This document shows, in pieces, positions 36,224 through 42,774 of a DNA stretch of 42,774 nt; the stretch's first letter is position 1, and every line of letters begins with the position of its first letter. The notes under the pieces are model-generated. The model had not been told where the DNA came from. It saw only the letters and a program-made list of their open reading frames with translations, and did not search any database. A program made the position numbers and the translations under genes. This DNA comes from Kiritimatiellia bacterium (GTDB lineage: Bacteria > Verrucomicrobiota > Kiritimatiellia > SLAD01), in NCBI GenBank assembly GCA_007126515.1, contig SLBD01000099.1, forward strand, positions 1 to 42,774, in the 5' to 3' direction.

Positions 36224-37168
36224 TCAAGTGGACGACTTGTCTTCCGGGCCACGACTGTCAATCTTTTGGAACACGGTCATGGCTGCAGACACCATGCCAG
36301 CTGTATCTGTCAAATTACTCGGGATAATTAAAGTATTGGATTCCTGAGCCAGGCGGCCAAACTCCCGGACATACTGCTCTGCCACGCGCAAATTTGCCGC
36401 CTGCGCCCCACCGGGCGACTGCAATTGTTGCGCCACCATATTCAATCCATCTGCAGTGGCACGTGCTACGGCCAAAATCTCTTCTGCCTGCCCCTGCGCT
36501 TCATTGATTCGACGCTGTTTTTCGCCTTCCGAACGGAGAATGGCATCTTGGCGATTCCCTTCAGCTTGATTGATCGTCGCTTGCCTCTCCCCTTCGGAGC
36601 GAGCAATGGCCGCACGTTTCTCCCGCTCGGCGGTCATTTGTGCCTCCATCGCCTGCCTCACGGTATCTGGCGGCAGGATATCTTTAACTTCATACCGCAG
36701 AACTTTGACACCCCAAGCCGCAGCCGCTTCATCAATCGACGCAACCACCTGTGCGTTAATCGCCTCTCTCTCTTCAAAGGTTTTGTCTAAATCAATCCGT
36801 CCCACACACGAACGCAACGTGGTTTGAGCCAATTGCGACGCGGCGATATGATAGTCATTTATACCATAGGCCGCTTGCTTACTGTCCACGACCTGTAAAT
36901 AGATCAAACCATCCACTTCCACCGTCACGTTATCTTTCGTAATGCACGTCTGGCTGGGAATATCCATCACTTCCTCTTTCAACGAATAGCGATATGCCAC
37001 CCGGTCGAGAAATGGGATCAGAAGATGAAATCCGGCTCCCAACGTGCCACTATACTTACCTAATCGTTCAACAATGAATTCGCTCCGCTGCGGCACGATC
37101 ACCGCCGTTTGGAAAAGAATGACGATGACCAAGACCGCCAAAATTAACATGGCAATTAATGCACCCAT
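36224..37168 (-). CDS. SPFH/stomatin-family membrane protein (QmcA-like)
   Basis: The 314-residue protein has one N-terminal membrane segment (ALIAMLILAVLVIVILFQTA), the SPFH/band-7 domain (about 25-200: VPQRSEFIVERLGKYSGTL, IPFLDRVAYRYSLKEEVMD) and a long Ala/Glu/Arg-rich helix (about 190-265, repeats of RSEGERQATINQAEGNRQ type) that drives oligomer formation. Such proteins form ring-like membrane microdomains and influence proteases such as FtsH. Its ATG (37168) follows the NfeD stop by one base, and AAGGAG lies inside the NfeD coding end. Stomatin/NfeD pairing is a classic conserved operon. An earlier in-frame start at 37207 would overlap NfeD and is unlikely. Confidence 0.93.
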   Translation of the reverse strand: MGALIAMLILAVLVIVILFQTAVIVPQRSEFIVERLGKYSGTLGAGFHLLIPFLDRVAYRYSLKEEVMDIPSQTCITKDNVTVEVDGLIYLQVVDSKQAAYGINDYHIAASQLAQTTLRSCVGRIDLDKTFEEREAINAQVVASIDEAAAAWGVKVLRYEVKDILPPDTVRQAMEAQMTAEREKRAAIARSEGERQATINQAEGNRQDAILRSEGEKQRRINEAQGQAEEILAVARATADGLNMVAQQLQSPGGAQAANLRVAEQYVREFGRLAQESNTLIIPSNLTDTAGMVSAAMTVFQKIDSRGPEDKSST

Positions 37169-37169
37169 T

Positions 37170-37643
37170 TTATTCTCCTTGATGTTGGTGAACAGGTCGC
37201 ACAACAAACTGCTGAGAAATGCGTTCGTGACGGCCCATAATCTCTACCTGATTTCCTGCCTCAATGCTCTCGCTGGAAGACGCATCCCACTCTGTGCCAC
37301 GGTAGAATATCCGGCCCACTTCGGGAGGCTGGATAGACACGGTAACTTTGACGATAGCGCCAATCGGCTGATCATCGAATTCCTGTTCAGGACAATCCGA
37401 CATCACACCACGAAATGTACGCAGACACCACTTTCGCAGGGCTAACAACGATCCGACGGAAGCGAGCAAGAAAACGCCTACCTGAGCTGCCAACCCCAGT
37501 TCGGTTCCCAACAACAGCAGGAGCGCAACCACCCAGCAACCGATGCCGAAAAACAAAACAATAAAACCAGGCAGCACCAATTCCATTAAGGCCAATCCAA
37601 CGCCCAAAGCAAACCAAAGCAGCCACATTTGCTCAATCATCAT
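37170..37643 (-). CDS. NfeD-like membrane protein
   Basis: The 157-residue protein has three hydrophobic segments in the first 75 residues (LWFALGVGLALMELVLPGFI, VLFFGIGCWVVALLLLL, QVGVFLLASVGSLLAL) and a C-terminal OB-fold domain (about 95-150: IGAIVKVTVSIQPPEVGRIF, GTEWDASSSESIEAGNQVEI). This matches the short NfeD1b type that partners SPFH proteins and is thought to support membrane quality control. Two ATG codons (37643 and 37640) follow AAAGGATG. It is the first gene of the NfeD-stomatin pair. Confidence 0.9.
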   Translation of the reverse strand: MMIEQMWLLWFALGVGLALMELVLPGFIVLFFGIGCWVVALLLLLGTELGLAAQVGVFLLASVGSLLALRKWCLRTFRGVMSDCPEQEFDDQPIGAIVKVTVSIQPPEVGRIFYRGTEWDASSSESIEAGNQVEIMGRHERISQQFVVRPVHQHQGE

Positions 37644-37683
37644 GACATCCTTTCCCTATCTCTAAAACCAGCCAGCGCGCCCC

Positions 37684-38673
37684 TCATGAAAACGTGGTGA
37701 TTAATCGAATCGGATCATGTCCCGGAGCAACAATGACAGCTAAATTCGCGGCCAAGTCAGGATGCGCCAATGCGATCCCCTGCCGGATACGATCACTGCG
37801 CACTCCCGTAATTCCTTCCAAGTATCCCCCCTCATACTGCTTGGCCATGCGTCCTTCTCTGTCCACAACACGAATCCGAATCCGACTCGGGTCCTCGACA
37901 TAGGTTGCTACCACCACCTCATGATCTTCCGTCATGTACGTGCCACCACGAACACCATATCCAGTGATAGTTTCGGCAGCGAGCAAAAAAGCATCTCGCT
38001 GTTTTGCATCATCGGCCAAATAAGGCGCAGCTTCTTCCTCGACAATGTGCGAACCACTCTGCGCTCCCACCAAATGCTGGTCAAGACGCACACGTTCCTC
38101 GGCCAGGTACTCGTGTCGTGGATCACCCGGATGAATCAACCGCGGCCCCAATCGACCGGCACCGCCTGTGCCTGAAATTCTTCCAATGAGGATATGCATT
38201 CTTGCCTGTAAGCAGGATTGCAGCTGTTTTGTTGTCAACGTCTGCGCGTGCCAACAGCCCGGGAAATAATCCACAGCCAACGAGCGCTCATTCCAGTAAC
38301 AAAGTACTTGCAAGGGAGTGTAAGCAAATCGCGTCAACCATTCCTCAGGAATGGCAGGCGTCTGAAAACGACTGAACGGGACAATCAACACGGAGGATTC
38401 CGCCTTTTCCACCACCAACACATACAGTGGCGACTCTGGATCAATGGATCCTGCAGGGGGAGGTTTCAGCAGCAAAATCGTCCCCGCCCGCAGATTAGAT
38501 ACCTCAACTTTAGCAACCGGCTCACCAAAATCTATTGATCTGGCAAGAGAGGGCTGAGGATTCGGGGCTTCAGGATCAGACAAGCTATGATCCAACTCCC
38601 ACTCGCTCAACCACTCCGCGAGCAGTGCTCGCTCGCGATCCAGCTCCGAGAGTGTGCGTTTTTTTAGATCCAT
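37684..38673 (-). CDS. Unknown protein coupled to a sigma-like gene
   Basis: I do not recognise this 329-residue protein. The middle segment (about 60-150) has alternating strands, VSNLRAGTILLLKPPPAG, LYVLVVEKAESSVLIVPFSR and PLQVLCYWNERSLAVDYFPG, which suggests a small beta-barrel such as an SH3- or PemK-like fold, but no catalytic motif is clear. A second beta-rich part (about 225-329: TGYGVRGGTYMTEDHEVVVA, RIRIRVVDREGRMAKQYEGG) has a more general look. It is probably cytoplasmic, with no signal peptide or membrane segment. Its ATG overlaps the stop of the sigma-like gene by one base (TAATG), and similar pairings seem familiar to me from Kiritimatiellota-like genomes. A regulator of the sigma-like protein is one possibility. 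Confidence 0.6.
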   Translation of the reverse strand: MDLKKRTLSELDRERALLAEWLSEWELDHSLSDPEAPNPQPSLARSIDFGEPVAKVEVSNLRAGTILLLKPPPAGSIDPESPLYVLVVEKAESSVLIVPFSRFQTPAIPEEWLTRFAYTPLQVLCYWNERSLAVDYFPGCWHAQTLTTKQLQSCLQARMHILIGRISGTGGAGRLGPRLIHPGDPRHEYLAEERVRLDQHLVGAQSGSHIVEEEAAPYLADDAKQRDAFLLAAETITGYGVRGGTYMTEDHEVVVATYVEDPSRIRIRVVDREGRMAKQYEGGYLEGITGVRSDRIRQGIALAHPDLAANLAVIVAPGHDPIRLITTFS

Positions 38674-39551
38674 TACAATCCGTCATCCTTTCCAGCAATC
38701 GATTCGATCCCCTGAGACATAAAGAAACAAGTGGCGCGGTCGTCCAACATTTTTTCAATGATGATTTGTTTGACCAGCTTTGCGATCGTAAATCGCAGCA
38801 TGGCGACGCAGAGCGCAGCCGATTGTTCTGGATAGACAGTGCGAATTCGGGCGGCCAATTCTTTCAGTACATGTTGATAGGTAGTGGCCAAGGTACTTTT
38901 CTTCCGGCCACAGCAGTGCTGCAATCCAATATGATTGAATGGAATTTTGTGGGCACTAGCAACCAGGACAACCCGCTCCAGTGCGGACAAGTGAGCACAT
39001 TGTTGATGAGCCAGATTAATCGCCAATTCCTGCATCTCCCGCTCTTCGATGCCAGACAACGGATCAGTAGAATCAGGGATCAGTTCAGCCAGACTCCATG
39101 CCTGTCCGCTCGCATCCGCATCATGCGCAGCATCCAATGAACACATAAAGCGCGCCGAATGCTCGCGACGGAGATGCCCCCGCACCACATCTCGCATCAG
39201 CAACGTCGCACCCGCCTCAATTGCCGCCGACCAATTCGCAGCCCCCACAGCCCGTGCAAATAACCAATTTTTATAGCTCTTGCCGGCACGATTACGTCCG
39301 ACATGGCAGTGCGTTTCCAGGAGATGCCATGCAGCATCTTGCTCAGGTGAGACGAAATCCTTGTTGAGAGGCTGCGAGTCGCCCGTCGTGCTCGCATATC
39401 GCCGACAATAAGTGGCAAATCGCACTTTCCCAAATCGCTTCAGGTTGGCGGAAGCGCTTGGAGAACAACGATCCGCAGCACATTCGCGCCTCCATTCCTG
39501 CCAGTCTGCAGCTGCTGGCCGAATCGCCGAGTATGAACTTTCTGTGTCCAT
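38673..39551 (-). CDS. Sigma-70-like DNA-binding protein, divergent
   Basis: The 292-residue protein resembles a divergent ECF-like sigma factor without matching a standard class. A central helix block AGATLLMRDVVRGHLRREHS recalls the end of region 2, the acidic linker LAELIPDSTDPLSGIEEREM recalls the usual spacer, and LAHQQCAHLSALERVVLVAS with the following HIGLQHCCGRKKSTLATTYQ and LKELAARIRTVYP recalls region 4 with a helix-turn-helix. The N-terminal 70 residues are lineage-specific, with AWHLLETHCHVGRNRAGKSY as a distinctive conserved-looking block. The C-terminus extends beyond region 4. It is followed directly by the unknown gene with a TAATG junction. Sigma activity is an inference; it could be a degenerate sigma-like regulator. 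Confidence 0.6.
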   Translation of the reverse strand: MDTESSYSAIRPAAADWQEWRRECAADRCSPSASANLKRFGKVRFATYCRRYASTTGDSQPLNKDFVSPEQDAAWHLLETHCHVGRNRAGKSYKNWLFARAVGAANWSAAIEAGATLLMRDVVRGHLRREHSARFMCSLDAAHDADASGQAWSLAELIPDSTDPLSGIEEREMQELAINLAHQQCAHLSALERVVLVASAHKIPFNHIGLQHCCGRKKSTLATTYQHVLKELAARIRTVYPEQSAALCVAMLRFTIAKLVKQIIIEKMLDDRATCFFMSQGIESIAGKDDGL

Positions 39552-39698
39552 ACTGCAATCATCATCACCCGTGCCGCCAGGTCAACGGAAATATCAAGTA
39601 AATCGAACGCATGATTGGCTTTGATGCTCTAAAGAGATCTGGTAACGTTAGATATATAGACGCATGAATACGGTCACAGCCTGTAGGAGGAATTAAAC

Positions 39699-40229
39699 AT
39701 GAAAAATCTTATCACTATCTGCGCATTCACGGTTCTTGTTGTTGCAACCAGTTGCAGCGAGCTACAATTTGTGCAAGAAGCGCATACCGCACCCGCGCCT
39801 GCCGGCTCGCTGGCCAGCGTTTTGGGCGAACAATTGGTGAACGCGGAGGAGAGAACAATCAATGCGGATGACGTGCAGGCAGAGCGAATCGCTCTTTATT
39901 TCTCTGCACTGTGGTGCCCGCCCTGCCGCAATTTCACACCGCTTCTTGTTGATGCTTACAACGAACTGCAAGAAGCCGGAAAACCGTTTGAGGTAATCTT
40001 TGTCTCCGCGGACCGATCAGCAGAGGCGATGCAGAAATATATGGTTGATTACAAGATGCCGTGGCTGGCCATTCCTTTCGATGGCGAGGCCCGCCAGACG
40101 CTGCCACAACAGCATCGTGTCCGTGGCATTCCCGCTTTAGTTGTTCTTGATGCGGAGGGAAATGTGATTAGCCGTAATGCCGTTATGGATATTCGTGATC
40201 ATGGCGCCGCTGCTTTTGAGCGCTGGTAG
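39699..40229 (+). CDS. Thioredoxin-like lipoprotein, nucleoredoxin/tryparedoxin type
   Basis: The 176-residue protein has an N-terminal lipoprotein-like signal (ICAFTVLVVATSC, Cys19) and a thioredoxin fold with the active site WCPPCR (Cys73 and Cys76), then FTPLLVDAYNELQ, VIFVSADRSAEAMQKY, WLAIPFD and the cis-Pro segment VRGIPALVVLD. The arrangement is that of nucleoredoxin/tryparedoxin-like proteins, which reduce disulfides. A periplasmic reductase anchored in a membrane fits. The lipobox (ATSC) is imperfect. AGGAGG at 39685-39690 precedes the ATG. pyrF begins 11 bp downstream, so the two are probably co-transcribed although unrelated in function. Confidence 0.87.
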   Translation: MKNLITICAFTVLVVATSCSELQFVQEAHTAPAPAGSLASVLGEQLVNAEERTINADDVQAERIALYFSALWCPPCRNFTPLLVDAYNELQEAGKPFEVIFVSADRSAEAMQKYMVDYKMPWLAIPFDGEARQTLPQQHRVRGIPALVVLDAEGNVISRNAVMDIRDHGAAAFERW

Positions 40230-40240
40230 GAAGACGGTGG

Positions 40241-40939
40241 ATGGCTAATCCGTGTGAGTTAATTGTGGCCTTGGATGTCCCTGGCGCGGACGATGTCCGC
40301 GCCGTGCTGGACATCCTCCCTGCTGAAATTCGCTGGTACAAGGTCGGCTTGGAATTGTTCTCTGCGGAGGGCCCCCCTGTTCTTCAAGTCCTACACGATC
40401 GCCAAAAGCACATCTTTCTCGACCTTAAATTACATGACATTCCCAACACCGTTGCCGCAGCGATTCAAGCCATTGCCCGACATAAAGTAGACCTGCTGAC
40501 CGTCCACGCAGCCGGCGGGAGTGCCATGCTGCGGGCGGCCGCAGAGTCAACGCGTCGGCATGCGGGACCGAAATTAATTGCAGTTACCACGCTTACCAGC
40601 TTGTCTGCCGATGACTTGCAAAGCGTGGGCATCCAGCGATCGATCTCGGAGCAAGCGCAGGCCTTGGGTGCGCTGTCGCTCGAGTCAGGTATCGATGGAT
40701 TAGTTTGCTCACCGCTGGAAGCCGCCTCGTTACGTGCCACGTTCGGCCCCGAATCGCTGTTGGTAACACCGGGCATTCGCCTCGCCGGAGATGCCGTCGG
40801 CGACCAAAAGCGGATTGCGACACCATCAGAAGCTGCCCGCAACGGATCCAACTACATTGTCGCGGGCCGGTCTCTTCTCCATGCAAAGGATCCGGCGCAA
40901 GCCGCCCTCAACCTGCTGGCCGATTTACGCGCCTGGTAG
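40241..40939 (+). CDS. pyrF: Orotidine 5'-phosphate decarboxylase
   Basis: The 232-residue TIM-barrel enzyme makes UMP from OMP, the last step of pyrimidine synthesis. The catalytic motif DLKLHDIPNT is complete with Asp61, Lys63 and Asp66. The phosphate-binding regions LVTPGIRLAGD and NYIVAGRSLL near the C-terminus are also present, as is IVALDVPGADD at the start. Length is typical of the class I bacterial form. It lies 11 bp after the thioredoxin-like gene and overlaps the convergent rmuC gene end by 15 bp. No other pyrimidine gene is in the window. Confidence 0.96.
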   Translation: MANPCELIVALDVPGADDVRAVLDILPAEIRWYKVGLELFSAEGPPVLQVLHDRQKHIFLDLKLHDIPNTVAAAIQAIARHKVDLLTVHAAGGSAMLRAAAESTRRHAGPKLIAVTTLTSLSADDLQSVGIQRSISEQAQALGALSLESGIDGLVCSPLEAASLRATFGPESLLVTPGIRLAGDAVGDQKRIATPSEAARNGSNYIVAGRSLLHAKDPAQAALNLLADLRAW

Positions 40940-42241
40940 AGGTTCGTCTTCCGCCTCGGAATCAACAGAATCTTCCAGCGCCGGTAGCGGCAACCGCTTA
41001 CTGACTTTGGCACCCAGCTCTCGCAATTGCTCCACCCGCCCCAATAGATTCCCCCGACCTTCTTGAAGCTGGCGCATTACCTTGTCGAATGATTCCGACG
41101 TACCGGCCAATCGTTTACGGGCATCCAGCATACTTTCGGCAAGGCGAGCAACTTGATCGTACAGCTTGCCTGCCCGGTCCGCGATCTTCTCGGCATTGCG
41201 ATTCTCGTTTTCCCGTCGCCAGATTTGCGCAATCAGTTTCAGCGTCACCATCAATGTATTCGGTCCTGTGATCACAATCGGGGAGCGCGATACGTCATAA
41301 ATTAGTTCGGGATCGGCCTGCATAGCTGCTTGATAAGCCGATTCCAGAGGAATGCAGAGAATCACAAAATCCAGCGTGCGATTGCCCATCAACTCCGCGT
41401 AATCCTTGGCTTGCAACTGATCAATGTGGCGACGGACCGACTGCACATGCTCTTTCAACGCCATCTTCTTCTCGTCGTCATCGGTCGCTGAATGACAGCG
41501 CTCGTACGCAGTCAGAGACACCTTTGAGTCAACAATCACGGATTTCTCGCCAGGCAGATCGACGATGAAATCTGGCCGTTTAAGTTGGCCATCGGAGTCG
41601 CGGATCGAGGCTTGCACGCGATACTCCCGGTCGCGCACGAGTCCAGAAGACTCAAAGATGCGCTCAACGATCACTTCCCCCCAGTCGCCTTGGGTTTTGG
41701 AATCGCCTTTGATCGCTTTCGCCAGTTCATTGGCTTCGGCGCTGACTTTACCGCTCAATTCCTGCAAGTGCCGCACCTGCGCCAGCAGCAGGGTGGATTG
41801 TTCAGTCCCCTGTTTGTGCAATTCGTCGACGCGGGTTCGGAAGGAATCGAGCTGCTCTTTTAGGGGTTGCAGGATACCGCCCAACTGTTGTCGATGCTGC
41901 TCGCTGAGGTTTCGCCCCCGCTCCTCGAAGATTTTGCTGGCGAGGTTCTCAAACTCAAGTTTGAGTCGCGTCTCCGCCTGCTCCAGTAAAGCCATTTTTT
42001 CCGCGGCCGCCCGGCGTTCATGTTCCAACTCCGCCGCCAGCCGAGCCCGTTCTGCTTGCACGGTTTGGAGAGCGACAGCCTCTTCCTGCTGCTTCACCAG
42101 TAGCCGCTGATAGTCCTCTTCTCGGAGGCGCAAGCGAGCCAGTTCCTCCTTGGCAGGTCCATCCAAGCGGATTCGCAGGGCCGTCCAGAGTCCCAATGCG
42201 ACCAACAGGACTAAGATCAGAATCAGTATCCACTCCATCAT
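40925..42241 (-). CDS. rmuC: DNA recombination protein RmuC
   Basis: The 438-residue protein has an N-terminal membrane segment (MEWILILILVLLVALGLWTA), a long coiled coil (about 25-165) and the RmuC nuclease-like domain (about 180-400) with KGDSKTQGDWGEVIVERIFE, RPDFIVDLPGEKSVIVDSKV, SLTAYERC and ENRNAEKIADRAGKLYDQ. RmuC limits inversions at short inverted repeats in E. coli, and its core resembles restriction-endonuclease-fold nucleases. The acidic tail (DSVDSEAEDEPLPG) is short. The ATG overlaps the stop of the upstream alpha-E gene (ATGA, 42238-42241). A genome with many short palindromic repeats, like those at the left end, makes its presence fitting, but that link is speculative. Confidence 0.93.
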   Translation of the reverse strand: MMEWILILILVLLVALGLWTALRIRLDGPAKEELARLRLREEDYQRLLVKQQEEAVALQTVQAERARLAAELEHERRAAAEKMALLEQAETRLKLEFENLASKIFEERGRNLSEQHRQQLGGILQPLKEQLDSFRTRVDELHKQGTEQSTLLLAQVRHLQELSGKVSAEANELAKAIKGDSKTQGDWGEVIVERIFESSGLVRDREYRVQASIRDSDGQLKRPDFIVDLPGEKSVIVDSKVSLTAYERCHSATDDDEKKMALKEHVQSVRRHIDQLQAKDYAELMGNRTLDFVILCIPLESAYQAAMQADPELIYDVSRSPIVITGPNTLMVTLKLIAQIWRRENENRNAEKIADRAGKLYDQVARLAESMLDARKRLAGTSESFDKVMRQLQEGRGNLLGRVEQLRELGAKVSKRLPLPALEDSVDSEAEDEPLPGA

Positions 42242-42774
42242 GAAGAGGAGCTTACAGGATACAGGGAAAAGAATGTAGAAAATACTGCTTCCCCGATTCC
42301 GTTGAGGCGCAATTGGAAGTTGTCCAGGAATTCATGCAGGCCGCGGGCAATAATATCTTCAACCCGCATGTACAGCAGGTCCGACCGGACCTGCCCCAAC
42401 CGTTGTTCCGGCAGGGAGGTAAATGAACCCGGCTCTGATCCCGCAATCCGATGCAAGGATTCTTCGGCCCGGTCCAGGCAGTACAAGACCGCGCGCGGAA
42501 ATTGCCGATCCAGAATCAGAAACTCAACGATGCGGATGGGCAGAATCACGCCATATTTTTGGCGATACATCTCAAAGGCGCTGGCAGACCGCAGCACCGC
42601 CGCCCACTGAATATCGTCTACCGACAGCCCCACATGATCAACGGTTGGCAGCAAAATAAAGTACTTCACATCCAGCAACCGCGTGGTTTGATCGGCCCGC
42701 TCCAGGCTCCGTCCCAATTGACAAAAATGCCAGCCTTCCCCGTGGGTCATCGTCAAATCCATGATGCCCAGAAA
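42238..42774 (-). CDS. Alpha-E domain protein (DUF403), N-terminus outside the window
   Basis: This is the C-terminal 178 residues or so of an alpha-E domain protein, cut by the window edge. The frame stays open to the last base, and codons beyond the internal ATG read FLGI before MDLTMTHGEGWHFCQLGRSL, which matches the family pattern F.G....TM.......F..LGR.LERAD.T. Alpha-E proteins are all-helical and are usually encoded beside a circularly permuted ATP-grasp protein and sometimes a transglutaminase; together these may form a peptide-modifying or peptide-ligating system of unknown product. Such partners would be expected to the right of the window. It ends in an ATGA overlap with rmuC. Confidence 0.85.
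   Translation of the reverse strand, partial: FLGIMDLTMTHGEGWHFCQLGRSLERADQTTRLLDVKYFILLPTVDHVGLSVDDIQWAAVLRSASAFEMYRQKYGVILPIRIVEFLILDRQFPRAVLYCLDRAEESLHRIAGSEPGSFTSLPEQRLGQVRSDLLYMRVEDIIARGLHEFLDNFQLRLNGIGEAVFSTFFSLYPVSSSS

Overview
The window looks like a piece of chromosome from a Gram-negative, diderm bacterium of the PVC type (Verrucomicrobiota, Kiritimatiellota or Lentisphaerota). The outer membrane is implied by LptD, type II secretion/type IV pilus parts, an O-antigen-ligase-like protein and signal-peptide-bearing proteins. The PVC placement is an inference. It rests on the phased TTCCA...TGGAA array, the short palindromic repeat family, the sigma-like/partner gene pair and my recollection of such elements in that group; no rRNA or marker phylogeny could be run. 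No IS element, CRISPR array, tRNA or rRNA was recognised. One structural RNA gene (rnpB) is present.

Layout. Bases 1-1288 are an accessory-looking patch: short hairpin repeats, a Phd/VapC-type toxin-antitoxin pair, then five 15-bp palindrome-like sites at an exact 31-bp period lying directly upstream of a plausible promoter for clpB (1289-3910). From 3907 to 9754 a minus-strand operon encodes pilus/secretion machinery in the order pilB, pilT, gspE/pilB2, gspF/pilC. Bases 9925-10241 are a gene graveyard: the N-terminus of a phospholipase-D-like gene joined to the last 40 codons of an aldehyde dehydrogenase. From 19572 down to 10337 (minus strand) come lptD, a sugar-nucleotide epimerase, two pseudopilins, a three-subunit molybdenum hydroxylase, a release-factor-like protein and a DUF3581-like protein.

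From 28116 down to 19734 (minus strand) lie tig, clpP and clpX (protein quality control), then a 5'-nucleotidase-like phosphatase, an O-antigen-ligase-like protein, a site-2 protease with a CBS region and a divergent NamZ/DUF1343 protein. The last four are tightly packed, and a terminator-like hairpin follows namZ. A small ankyrin gene (+) is followed by a GspC-like gene, rnpB and a coiled-coil zinc-ribbon gene, all on the minus strand. Next come lplA, a secreted lamin-tail/phospholipase-D protein, a small zinc-ribbon protein, an EVE protein, a GYF/coiled-coil protein, a stomatin/NfeD pair, an unknown protein and a sigma-70-like protein coupled to it. The window ends with a thioredoxin-like lipoprotein and pyrF (+), facing rmuC and a truncated alpha-E gene (-).

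Functional themes are envelope assembly and secretion, proteostasis, and a few accessory systems. The least explained items are the phased array before clpB and the coupled sigma-like/partner pair at 37684-39551.
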